The position numbers were made by a program, and so were the translations under genes. 64,000 bases of DNA, from assembly GCA_034766995.1 (NCBI GenBank), contig CM068317.1:36292249-36356248 (forward strand). The letters are read 5' to 3'. The notes under the pieces were generated by a model that did not search any database, was not told the origin of the DNA, and saw only the letters and a program-made list of their open reading frames with translations. This DNA is from Acanthacorydalis orientalis. Lineage: Eukaryota > Arthropoda > Insecta > Megaloptera > Corydalidae. Of the stretch, positions 12,480-24,591 are shown in pieces (the first letter of the stretch is position 1; each line of letters starts with the position of its first letter).

Positions 12480-12740
12480 ATAACGGAAACAAGTAACTTT
12501 AGTCCACGTTTCTTTTCAAAGAAGGTTCTTATGAAATTATTCATCTTATGCTCTTACTATGAAGTTGGGGTACACTTACCCACTATTGTAGATGCGTTAT
12601 CAATTTTGAATGGCTCTTGTCATAACAACCGCTCTTGTCACGCAGTGACAATGGTAACAATACAATGCAATGTGTTATTATACGACGACCTAACGTTTTT
12701 TTTTGATCCTTCAACAAGATACCCTCTAGTTATACTTCAA
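12480..12740. promoter_or_regulatory. Candidate enhancer island
   Basis: The 10-bp word GCTCTTGTCA is repeated exactly at 12613-12622 and 12631-12640. The inverted repeat TTGTCAC-GCA-GTGACAA follows, then ACAATGG at 12648-12654 (Sox/SRY consensus) and AACAATAC. A 92-codon ORF crosses the island on the plus strand, but its product is not recognisable, so a non-coding element is preferred. Confidence 0.35.
12635..12651. repeat. Inverted repeat TTGTCAC-GCA-GTGACAA
   Basis: Perfect 7-bp arms around a 3-bp centre, the form of a dimer-binding site. It lies inside the 12480-12740 island and overlaps the second copy of a direct repeat. Confidence 0.6.
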
Positions 12741-12765
12741 TGAACAAGCTTTACTATCAAAAGCG

Positions 12766-12767
<2 letters not shown>

Positions 12768-12833
<66 letters not shown>
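12768..12833. repeat. (TA)n microsatellite
   Basis: About 65 bp, uninterrupted. Confidence 0.95.
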
Positions 12834-12835
<2 letters not shown>

Positions 12836-12932
12836 CCTATCTGCTCTATGTTTACATATTGCGGTATTTGGTAAATTTTATCTTTATCGCCGCCTTTTTA
12901 TGCAAGAATGGAACATCATACAAAAAACACGT

Positions 12933-12940
12933 ATGCATAT

Positions 12941-12975
<35 letters not shown>

Positions 12976-13026
12976 CATATATATGTATATATATATGTAT
13001 ATATATACGTACATACATACATACAT
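12933..13026. repeat. (CA)n-(TA)n-(TACA)n compound microsatellite
   Basis: ACACACACACAC, then (TA)n with TAC/TGT interruptions, then CGTACATACATACATA. Confidence 0.95.
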
Positions 13027-14023
13027 TATAATTTTTTTGTTTACTACCAATAGTAATAGACCGAATAATTGAATAATAATATTTTCTAAATTTAAATAAA
13101 AAAATATGAATTGATAGTTCATTATTATAAAAAAAAGATTTGTATTTGTTGCATTAAAAGATGTGTTTTGTAGTAAAAGACAATCAATGAATGAGGTAGA
13201 AGTGTTAACATAAAATAAGTATTCTAATTACAAATGCATAAGTTAAAGATTGAGTTCTGATTTACCAATCACATTTTTATAATTTTCTAATTTAAATTAA
13301 TATATGTTTATTTTTTCTATAAAAGTTGAAAAGTTTAAGTTTGCTATGTCTTTAATTTGCTTGTATCTGAAAAAATACATTATTACTCAAACGAAAGTTA
13401 ATTTTAAAAAGTAAAAAAAAATTATTTATTTTAGTTAAAATTTGTACAAAAAAGATCGTTAGAGTAAAAAAATGATGTATTATTTTATAGTAACAAAATC
13501 CATCACTTGAAAAAATTATTAAGAAAAAATCACAGTAATGACAATTATTAGCGAAGGAATTATTGTTTTAAAAATGCGAAGCGCAATTATTTAAATATTT
13601 GAATAATATTAGATAAGATATTTACATTTAATCAGGTTAATGTTCTGTTAAATGTCAATAGAAAATATAATTCATTACATTATAATTGTTCAATTAATTG
13701 AAAGTAGATTTCTGTTTAAGTGGATTAATTAATTCAAACAAACATTCAACAATCGCATATTGTATAGAAATGAAATCACTTATTTACAGCCCAAACGTTT
13801 CAAAATATCATTAGTGAATGTGAAATTCAACAATACAATTAATAAAACGAGACTGAGACTAAAAATATCCTAAAATTCATGCTTTGTTGTAAATAATCGC
13901 ATTCACACGTTTATATATTACATGATCCATGCATTATTTTCTATATATAGGATTGATATACTGTTGTCCGTGTATAATGAGCACCGTTCGGCATGAAATT
14001 TGGTTCTAGTGTAAAAAGGATGA

Positions 14024-14503
14024 ATGAATTTCATCCCTCGTTTAGCAACAACGAGCTATACAAGTAACCGCACTTTATTTGTGTTGGTTTCGAACGAACC
14101 TCGTATACTGAGTGAATCGGATACTGACAGACATGGATACCGGAAAAATGTACGTGAATTGTTTACTCGTCCCCAAAGGACAACAAAGGCTTCCGGGTTT
14201 TCGTATGCTTTTTTGTTAGAAGGACTAATATTGGACTGGGATAACGAAGCGGAAAAATATCATGTGCGTGAAATATTTCAGGTTTGTCATATAGATTTCT
14301 TCTGTGATATGTCCAGCCATTCCATTTCGAAAAGATCGATTAAGTGTGTAGTAAAGTTTCTTGACACTAATTTCATGTTGTATATTTTCTTCAGAAGATA
14401 TAATAAAAAAATGAGTTTTTTAACTATCGCAGTTTTAACGAATCGGGGAATATTTGAGATATTATTGTTTTTAAAACGTGTATTTAAAAACCATACATTT
14501 TGA
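14024..14503 (+). CDS. Hypothetical ORF, possible exon; doubtful
   Basis: This is the longest ORF of the window, 159 codons from ATG to TGA. I recognise no family or domain in it. The first 85 or so codons lie in a GC-richer island and use CpG codons (CGT, TCG, GCG, CGG); they encode a mixed, charged, soluble-looking segment ending near DNEAEKYHVREIFQ. The last 60 codons are rich in Phe, Ile, Lys and Leu like random AT-rich DNA, so if anything is coding it is the first part. A pyrimidine-rich stretch ending TTTAG at 14045 could be a splice acceptor and CAG/GTTTGT at 14279-14286 a moderate donor. These would bound a 236-bp exon in the same frame. The ATG sits in an ATGAATGAAT context with no other support. 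It may instead be a conserved non-coding element that happens to be open. Confidence 0.2.
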   Translation: MNFIPRLATTSYTSNRTLFVLVSNEPRILSESDTDRHGYRKNVRELFTRPQRTTKASGFSYAFLLEGLILDWDNEAEKYHVREIFQVCHIDFFCDMSSHSISKRSIKCVVKFLDTNFMLYIFFRRYNKKMSFLTIAVLTNRGIFEILLFLKRVFKNHTF

Positions 14504-14836
14504 TTTATGGATTTTAGTTAAAAATAAATTTTTATTTATAGAATCAAATTTATTTACATCATTTAATGAGTCACACACTTCAAGAGACATCAAAATTTAA
14601 TTAATTGCTATTCAAGTGTACTGTACAGATTAAAAAAAATATTAATGGATAATAATTAATTATTTTTACAGTGCGTTTGACATCTGTAATCAATGATTCG
14701 TTTTTAATTTTATTTTCATTATGTTCGGTTTAATATTCGATGATGAGATAAATCTAATTAACGGTTCAAATGAAACAACGAATAAAAATTAAATTGAGTA
14801 TAAAACACATCATTCTTTTTTAAAAAAATAATCAAT

Positions 14837-14837
14837 A

Positions 14838-14884
<47 letters not shown>
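14837..14884. repeat. (TA)n microsatellite
   Basis: About 48 bp with one TAC interruption. Confidence 0.95.
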
Positions 14885-14887
<3 letters not shown>

Positions 14888-14967
14888 ATCGTTTTGATGA
14901 AATTTCACTATCCTTATTTTAATTACGTCCGCTTTCTAGTCAGTAGGTCGTTAGTTTGTGTTGGTTT

Positions 14968-14983
14968 CCGGATGATCATCCGG
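14968..14983. repeat. 16-bp perfect palindrome CCGGATGATCATCCGG
   Basis: The palindrome is exact. TGATCAT is repeated 4 bp further right. It lies in a GC-richer patch (14925-15010) and looks like a protein-binding site rather than a transposon end. Confidence 0.7.
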
Positions 14984-15762
14984 GTGATCATTTTGACCCT
15001 GATGCATTAGAATTAGATTAATATATAGTTCTTATCAATGGTCTGAGTTATGCTCTTCTCAACTATTACTCTTTAATATTGTATAAATGTAGGTCAGGTT
15101 TGAAACATAATGACTGAAATATGTTAAAGATATTTTTATATAATTTTTAAAAAATAAATCCATGATTTACATATTGATCGATGAAATTAAAAGTCACTTA
15201 ATTTTAAATAGAAATATCCTCTCTTAGTAAACACTATAATTGTAATTTCTATATTATGTATGCTTTTTATGTGACTTGTAAAAAATTATAAAATAATAAG
15301 CTTCATAATTCTGATACATACGATATTGTTTATAATTATTTTTTTTAAATGAAGTAGCGAATTTTATAAAAAATAATTTATGTTGATTGCTTTTTGAATG
15401 ACCCATATGTGTGTGCATTAAAATAGTATACCTTTATTATAAAAAAAATGTAAAACAAGATTTAATTGTCCATAATGTTTTTTTTCTCTTTAATTCGTTA
15501 GAGTTTTATAAAATATACGTCCATTGTGTGTATTTAATTTTTTTTCTCAATTAAATTAAAATATAAAAAATATAAACGTTAAAGATTTAACTACAAAATG
15601 TAGTCTGTAATAAACTTACTTTTATTATATAAAATTAAATTTATTTTAAAACTTTTATCATTAAAATTTAACATTATTTCTTAATATATGAGTCGTAAAT
15701 TTCTATAATTGTAGAATTAATTGTAACATGTTACAATTTGCCTGTGACATTTTTGTTATATA

Positions 15763-15764
<2 letters not shown>

Positions 15765-15806
<42 letters not shown>

Positions 15807-15810
15807 TATA

Positions 15811-15842
<32 letters not shown>
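15765..15842. repeat. (TA)n compound microsatellite
   Basis: Two (TA)n blocks split by TACACATATACAT; minus-strand read-through gives a Tyr-Ile ORF. Confidence 0.95.
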
Positions 15843-16450
15843 CTTTAAATTCGTACAAAGAGACAAAAGAACACGAATCGTATAAAAAATCGTTAAAGTA
15901 ACACGACTATTACAAAACGAAAATAAAAATAAACGAAAAAAAAGAATGACCAGTAAGAAATCTTTCCTGAAATGTTCGTATCGCACTCTTTGTTTCATAA
16001 TACCTTCGGTGCTATTAAAAAATCTTAAAACTCTTTGTCAGACGAAAAATACAAAATAAAACTGAAATAATTTGTTATTTAAATTAAAAATTAAACGAGC
16101 TAAGTTAAGAACCAGTTTCGGATTTCATTTGACTACTGTAGAATAATTTATCCATTAAATTGCAAGTTGAGAAAAAATGGTGTATCTAAAAGGTAAAGTT
16201 GTTTTTAATTTCGAAACTCTTCTACAGGAAATTAAACTTATTTGAAAATTGAGTCTAATTTCCTTAATCGCTATCAAATTCTATACTTTGAAATATTTTG
16301 TATATTTCACTTTTTTGTTCGTTCGTTGTATTAAGTGTAATGCTTTTTATGCGAATTTATTTGAGATTACAAACTTTTTTTATAATTCGGTTCGATATAT
16401 ACATATCATAATACGTACAAATAAATATAAAACCCCTCATTAAATATTCA

Positions 16451-16479
16451 TGTATATATATATATATATACATATACAA

Positions 16480-16528
<49 letters not shown>

Positions 16529-16529
16529 A
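16451..16529. repeat. (TA)n-(GA)n compound microsatellite
   Basis: (TA)n passes directly into (GA)n (16511-16528) with a TAGA junction. Confidence 0.95.
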
Positions 16530-17032
16530 AAGCCATTTTAATTTTCAACCGATTTTCATCGTTTTATTTTTAACATCATTTTAGAACTCAATTATAATAA
16601 ATTTCCTAGCATTATTGACAATTATAATATTTAAAAAAAGCATTCATTTAATTTTAAGTTTTATATACGATTTTCGACTATAGGTCAAATTATTTTATTT
16701 ATTTCATTTTTTGTTAGAATATAAAATTATATTTAGAAAATATGTCAGTGAAAGTAAATACATTCACATCCACGAACATTTTGTATATATATATATATAT
16801 ATATGATGTATATAAATTTGATTTTTAATATAAATTTTTCACTTCTGTAACATTTTTGACCTTCAAGTTAGTTTATGAGTTACTGCCAGCCAGATGGTAG
16901 CTTCTATATTTAATACATGAAATTTATTTTCCATATATATTCACGATATAGAAACAACATCTATGAAATATATATTTTTCTGTCAGCAAACCATGAGTTT
17001 GTACCTGTATTTGGCTGAAGCCTGAAATCGTT

Positions 17033-17049
17033 TCTCTCTCTCTCTTAAA

Positions 17050-17086
<37 letters not shown>

Positions 17087-17137
17087 ATATATATACATGT
17101 GTGTGTATATATATATATTATATGAAATATATATATG
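17033..17137. repeat. (CT)n-(TA)n compound microsatellite
   Basis: (CT)n at the left, then (TA)n and GTGTGTA; on the minus strand this is again (TA)n followed by (GA)n. Confidence 0.95.
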
Positions 17138-18069
17138 CGAGTATAAGAATACATATATACATATATGTATTGGTGTATGTACCAAAAAAAGTATGCTTTT
17201 AGTCTTATTGAATCTTTTCGAAAAAGAACTTATTTTTTTATATTAAAAATAAAAACATACATAAAGTGGTTTAAAATCTAGTAAAATTAATTTCTAATAA
17301 TTAATTTATTACACATGTCAAACGATATTATACAAGATAAAAACAATTTTATTTCTAAACGCATCTTTCCGTTTATAAAAATATTTTTCTATGTTTTATT
17401 TCAAATAAAACATTTTAAAGAGCAAGGAATTAATTTGTAAATTATCGAAAATAAACAGTATTTATTAAGAAAATACAAATAAATTAAACATCAACCATTT
17501 ATACCATAATACAAATTCATATAAAATTTGTGTTTTATAATGTAGTGTTTTCGTATTTGTTCACTTTAAGATTTATTTTTCATAAAATTTTCTATTATGA
17601 TAAATAAAAAAATCAAGGAAATATTTTTTAAGTAAGTGGAAATATGTAAAATAAATTATATATTCGTGAATGCAATAAGAATTATTATATATTAGTTTTT
17701 TTAAGTATGGTAGATGTTTTTTAAACAAAATCTGGGAATTTAAAATCTTATAAATGTTTGTGTAATAATAAATAACGTAAAAATAAAATGTCTTATTTAC
17801 AAGTGAGCTTATGTAACAATATTTGAATAAACATAATTATTTCTATTTACTTTATCTATGTTTTATATTATCTTCATTAATCTATGTCCTGTTTTAGGAA
17901 ACAATCCTGATTAATGAATTTAAATAAATTTAATCATTAAGTAAATGTCAAGAAAATCTAAAATTATACAGGAACTTATAAATCCCTGCACGCTCATCTT
18001 ACATGATAAGCTTTACTCACAGAACTCTTGAATATAAATGCAAATATATTTCTCATACTCAGGTTAGAA

Positions 18070-18265
18070 CAATGTTTTAAATAACCCCCACGCGTATATA
18101 GAAACATACTATGGCGTTTTACCTTGCCTGCAAAAACGTACACTTACTTAATCTAAGGGATACTTCGAATGAAACTTCTGATGGTGTGTTTCGGCCTTAT
18201 TGTACCTTGAGGATTATTTTTATAGGCAGCCTTTAATCGGTGTCTAAAAATAAAAGTGTGTAGAG
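18070..18265. other. GC-richer non-coding island
   Basis: Complex sequence just left of a (TA)n tract. The minus-strand ORF crossing it is read-through into (TA)n. A second patch at 18655-18810 follows a purine-rich end. No motif is recognised with confidence. Confidence 0.25.
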
Positions 18266-18309
18266 GATTAGACAGATATTGTTGTGTTGAAGTAACTGGA
18301 TTTGTAAAG

Positions 18310-18313
<4 letters not shown>

Positions 18314-18358
<45 letters not shown>

Positions 18359-18370
18359 ATATATATATAT
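18314..18370. repeat. (TA)n microsatellite
   Basis: About 57 bp with one GTATGTG interruption. Confidence 0.95.
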
Positions 18371-18999
18371 CATTTTTTAAAAACAAATTCTTACAATTCA
18401 AATAATTTACATTTTAAACATTAATTGTTATATTTTGTTTAATTATTTCTTATTAAATTTTACTTGAAATGAAAATATGACGACTATGAATAAATATATA
18501 AGTGTTAATTATCAATTTCAAGAATTCATTCTATAAATATTTAGGTATATAGACGTGTATATTGTTTCCATTTTCCATAAATAACTTCATCATATATAAT
18601 CGAACACCTTAAAGAATATGAAGTATTTATATATATATATATAAATTGAGGGAGAGAGAAAGAGAAGAGCCGCTGGCAGTAAGTAATGTAGCGTTAAGAG
18701 ATGTGAACAATGTGTGGGCAGTTACACTTTACTATTTGATATATCCGTGGGCACTTTGTCTTCATTTAAATTATTCAGTGAAAATGGATACAGAATAGCT
18801 AAACAATTTCAAATTTGCAAAGCAGTTTATGAATGTGATTGATAGCTTTTGATTTACAATGAAATCATATTTATTGTTTACCTCATGTAAGATAAATTTT
18901 AATAAAATATGTTTATTACAAACATCTGCTTTTCAAACAACTGACATTTGTATTACATTTATATTTATTAATTTTGTTACAAATATATTAGAAATACTG

Positions 19000-21340
19000 A
19001 CAGTTTATTTAATTTTGTTATTTTATTTATAAAAATATTTTATTATGTACTTTTTCTCACTATTTATTAAAAATACTTACTAGTGATGAAAATTGATGTA
19101 ACTTTTTTATTGAAAGTATAAGAAATTAAAAGAGCAACGTGTTTAATAAAATTTCGATAAATAACTTTTTGATTAATAAAGTGTTTATATAAATACAAAT
19201 AAAATATAAGGTAACTTTCTCATATTATTTATTGGTATTGAAGTAATAAAACGATAATCCATAAAAAAGTCTTTAAAATAACGTGTAAATTTCATTTTAA
19301 TTACTTTTCTGTTTGTCTGTAATAAAATATATTTAATTTACTTCTTTTTCCATTTCCTCTGTAGTCAACATTTAATGTCAATAACGAACATTAAGTGTCA
19401 TTAAGATTTATTCAATAACTTATTCAATATTTACAAAATATTTCTCCAAGAATTAACTAATGACATTCTATGTTAAATGATACTCAATACTAATCTGTTT
19501 TTAAGTAAAAATTTTCAATACTATTCCAAGAACACATTAACAAAAAATCCTGTGCAATGTTTAAAAAAGTAACTTAATAGGGAAAGAAATTTAATCCATC
19601 TCTTTTTTGTACTGTGCAAAGTAATTGAGAGATGGTATACTTACTTTCGAAGCGTCATCTTTTTTATAGAATGTATTTAATTACAATTCATTAAAAATAG
19701 ATGCGCTAAGAAAAGTAAATCTAATTGATTAGTTTGCGCTCGTTTCGTTTAACGATGAAAAAATTTTAACTCATTATCTTGTTTTGTTTGATTTTTTAAT
19801 GGAATTTGTAGGTAAATAAAATAATGTTCAAGTATATTTTTTTTCTAGAAAAATAAATATTATGTAAATGAATATCTTATCGATAGCCAATTCGATAGTG
19901 AAGTATTATTTTATAAATCTTTGGGTATTTAAATGATTCATTATATGTTATTACAAATTTAATTAGAAACTAGCACATATTTAATAATATATATATATAT
20001 ATATATGAATAAAAATTATTGTAAATGTTAAAATGTATCATTTGTAAAGTAGACGAATATTTTTGTAGGAAAGAATGATGAACACGCTACGGAAATGAAA
20101 ACTTTGCGATTTATTTAACAAGAAGTTTGAGGTTCCACAATGAATTCTTATTAGCACAAGGTTAAATGTAATAAAGAATTTATTGTATTGTCATGACAAA
20201 TTTTGCAACTATACACATATATATATATATATATATAATGGTGTATGTATGTTTGTCTTTCTATCCAATCGATTTGATATAATTTCCGACGATCTCTAAA
20301 GCTGAAATTTGTGGACATTGTAGAGATATGAATTTATGTACAAAATTCATATAACCTGGTGTTTTACTGCAGAATAGTAGACAATGAGAAAAATATGAAT
20401 TTTGTATATTTAGTTTATGTAATTTTTAGAATAACAATTTTTCATTCATTTGAGTGTTATTAAAAAATATATCTCTTTTTATATTAATAGAAAGAAGTAA
20501 AACTGGTAGGACAAAATATTAAAATTATAAAAAATTCCAATAAGCAAACAAAAATTTCATGGATTATTTATTTTAATCCAGTTTTAATGAAAGTCGATAT
20601 CTTAATATTTTCGATATCGATTACTCGTATGACAATTATTTTTTAAAATATAAATTGGGCTGTCTAATATATCTACTAGAAATTAAATAAAATGATAGTT
20701 TGAATTTAATTTGGTTTATTTAATTTTGGCTTGATCTTATGAATTTATTCGTAGAAGAAGAAAATGTTTCCTATATAAATTACATAAGAAATAAAAGAAC
20801 TAATGGAAGTAAAGACTGATTAAAAATTAGTATCAAATTATCTCTCTAACTGAAATTTTAATAAAAAATCAACTTTTGAAAAATGTCACAATGAATATAA
20901 TCTTATAAGCAGTGGCATAAATGATAATATTTCATCTATATAACAATCTTAAGAGGTTTATTTGAAGAAAATTTATGTTTCATACTATGTGATTTGCTAC
21001 TTGATAATTTTTATATTAATTTTTATATTAAATAACAATTTTTTAAACATTTCTTTACTACTTTATAAATATTAAGAAATATATTTTCAAAAATTATTAT
21101 TTGATACTCATGTAAAAAATTCATTTATTTTTATTACTAATATTAAATAATTATAATCTTAATTTTTTTTAATACTAATGTATTTGATTAATAGAAAAAA
21201 TAATTATATGTTTTTTTAATTAATACTTTATTATTTTGATTTTGTAATTATTTTTATTGAAAAAATTCAACTCACTAAATCCTGGTTCTTTAAAAAAAAC
21301 GACGCTTTTTGAAAGATTAAGACGTATATTTTTTTTAGAA
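19000..21340. other. AT-rich DNA, almost featureless
   Basis: Only short (TA)n tracts and a TATCGATA word (19878-19885) stand out; TCGATATC/GATATCGA inverted words lie at 20594-20620. No gene was seen. Confidence 0.5.
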
Positions 21341-21893
21341 ATGCTTGGAATGTCTTAAATGCTTTTTCGTTATGTAAAGAAATTGAAAAACGTGCAAATA
21401 ACATCCGTTAATTCAAGTCAAGTATTGAATTCCAATGTACGTTTTTTTCCATTTAGTATTGAAGTACGAACATACAACTTATCACTCTTTATTTATATAT
21501 ATATATATATATACATACATTTTAACAACCAGTCCTTAAATCATTTTAGGAAACAAATAAATCCTTTCACTACAAAAAAATATCTAAATAAATTTTATTA
21601 AACAATTTTTCATGTAGATCAATACTTAGAATAGATATGTCCGACACTTTTATTTAATCATTTTCACACAACTTTATTTTAGTTAAAACATTTCCTTAAT
21701 CGCTAACCCTTGGTCAGAAAATAGTCTATAAATAGAAATCTTTAACGACAACAAACTATAAATTTACCATAAAATGCACGTTAAAGTACGATTAAACTCT
21801 TCTCAGGCATAAAAAGTGATAGCGAAAGAGATTAATGGCGATTTTTTTACCCCATGTTCTTCGATTACTTTTACTATTTTTTATTCTATATGA

Positions 21894-21895
<2 letters not shown>

Positions 21896-21930
<35 letters not shown>
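21896..21930. repeat. (TA)n microsatellite
   Basis: About 35 bp. Shorter tracts of 15-25 bp also occur at 12172, 16783, 18629, 19987, 20217, 21494, 22948, 36449, 43499 and 60355. Confidence 0.9.
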
Positions 21931-21935
<5 letters not shown>

Positions 21936-22727
21936 TCTAGACGCGAATTAAGGGGAATTGGTAGTATTCGTATTTTTCCAATCGTTAAGCATCGCTTTTT
22001 TTAGAAATTTTATTCGTCTTTGTACGTCATTATGCTTTGTTGTAAGTTTTTTTTTATTTTATCGGCGAAAAAAATTTTATTTTATGATACAAAACTCTTA
22101 CGTTAGTTTTTTCTTATATGAAAAAAGCGTAAATTTATAGATATATAAAGATATTTAATTCAAATTCAGGTTTTGTATTTCATACTTTATTGAATTCATT
22201 CAAAGCTGTCAAAATTATATTATTCGATTTAAAAATAGATATTATGAGATAAAAAATTATTAAATTGATTTATTGTTCCTTAAATGCTTGATTTATTCAT
22301 TATTTATTACTATTATATATTGTATAAGAAATATCTCAGAAATTCGTTCATATTTTAATCAGAAATCATCATATTGTATTTTAACGTTAATTCTCTAAAA
22401 AAATAGTCGATTTTTTAATTTCTTCCATTTAAACTATGGTAATTAATTCAAAGTGAAATTGAATACTGTTTATTTTTAGTAATAATTTGTAATTGATTAT
22501 TTTTTTCATAGAATTTTTGAATAATTAAATCAGCAAATAACATCTTCATATTTTTATTTAAATAACAGTCATGACCAAAAATTTAATTAGAAAATCAATA
22601 AAATAGTTGGGTGACTGTTAAATAATTTATAGCTTTTTTTGAATTAACTACATTTCTACATGTTGAAACCATAATTTACATCAATGAAAGTCTCTTATAA
22701 TAAATTAAAAAGAATGCAGTAAAAAAT

Positions 22728-22763
22728 AAAAACCTTAATTCTTGTTTCTAAAACCTTAATTCT
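22728..22763. repeat. Two-copy 14-bp direct repeat
   Basis: AAAACCTTAATTCT occurs twice with a 21-bp period. It is a minor local duplication. Confidence 0.6.
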
Positions 22764-23182
22764 ATTGAGATGAGTTAACAAATTATTACTATTACAATAT
22801 TTACTTTTTCAAATAAGTAAACAATAAATTGACGCTCGTTGTAAATAATAATATATTTATTCATCTGAATAAATGATATATAAATATAACAAAAATTGTC
22901 AATTTATTTAATTAGTGAATTAGGTAATAATTTATATGAAAATTATAATATATATATATATATATATGCGTTTTCATTTTTAAAAATGAATTTTCACTAA
23001 TTTTTCAAACAACAATTCCTTTTCTGATCAAATTATTTTTTTTTAATAACTGATTATTGTCTCCATACATTTTGATCACAATTATTGTATCTTCAACATA
23101 CTAAGGTACAAAAAAATAGATGTGGTTTGTGAAAGATATTGATTTTAGAAAGAAAATTCACTTACAGTGCCAAACTATAGTG

Positions 23183-23185
<3 letters not shown>

Positions 23186-23240
<55 letters not shown>
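23186..23240. repeat. (TA)n microsatellite
   Basis: About 55 bp, uninterrupted. Confidence 0.95.
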
Positions 23241-23242
<2 letters not shown>

Positions 23243-24384
23243 GAAGAGTAAAAAGAAGCTTAAAAATGTTCATACCAAAAGTAATTTAATAATATTTAAT
23301 TCGGTGTACTTTATAAAATTTTTATTATTTAAATATTTATTTTATTTTTTTTAAAAAAATAAAAAGTAATTTATTTAATTTAAGTTAGTTATTTATTTAA
23401 CTGATTTATTTTTTCAATTAATTATCTTATATTAATTATTAATCATTGTATATATATATTCTATCTTAAATTATACTATATTATTAAGTTTATTCATCTC
23501 GTTAAAGGAAATATTTTTTAACCGAAACATATTTATTTATAAGATAATATTTAATTCAAGAAACCATTTCAATAACATTCCTTTATTAACAAAGTAATAT
23601 ACTAAATTAAACTAGTCTTCCTTCTTGATTCATATTCCACCACTGTTATTATTTTTATTATGTTCAAACATGATCCTCATATAAAATGAATTCTATATTA
23701 AACATATATTGACTAAAGACTGACAAAAACAAACTTCGTTACTCTAATAAAAAACATGTTTCTTGTTTCGTTCGCAAAGAAAATTCTTTTCTCGATAAAG
23801 CTATTAAAGCGGTCATATAACGTAACGTACAAGTGAATTAATGACTTCATATAATTGTTTGCTGTTATACACGACATTGATAACTTTTCTTATAATCCAC
23901 ATGTTATCATTAAGAACAATTTCTTTTATACGGTGTGTATACGTGTTATGTTTTCATACTTTCATATAACCTTGATATTATCATTGTCGAGTATTTTTAT
24001 TAAAGAATGTGTGCTTTCAAGCATTAAGTTCAGATAAAAGATATGTATAATGATAAGTAGTAATTGAAATTATGTCAAAAATTATATCGTCATTGATAAT
24101 CATGTACGACTATAATCAAAATTCAGTATAAAATATATTACGTGACTTTTATTAATCCAAGTTATGCTTAAAATAGTTGTGGGTTAAACAAAGGTGTAAA
24201 GATATTCATCTCTGAAATAATTTATGAAATGTGTAAAAATATGCATTACAAATTTTAAATGTCAACAATTTATTAAAATTTCATTAATTACGACAGTAAT
24301 TTGTATTATTAATATTATTACATATATTCATAGGAATATTTTAAAAATTATAACTATTATCGTTACAAATATACACATTTATTT

Positions 24385-24388
<4 letters not shown>

Positions 24389-24429
<41 letters not shown>
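24389..24429. repeat. (TA)n microsatellite
   Basis: About 41 bp, uninterrupted. Confidence 0.95.
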
Positions 24430-24431
<2 letters not shown>

Positions 24432-24533
24432 ATTATTTAAAATTTTTGTGAAATATTAATAAAATAATAAAAGAGGGGATTGCAAGGAATGAAGTAAATT
24501 CAGATTTAAATCAGTAAATGGAATGTAACATTC

Positions 24534-24536
<3 letters not shown>

Positions 24537-24591
<55 letters not shown>
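24537..24591. repeat. (TA)n-(GA)n compound microsatellite
   Basis: (TA)n then (GA)n of 24 bp, with a TAGA junction. Confidence 0.95.
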
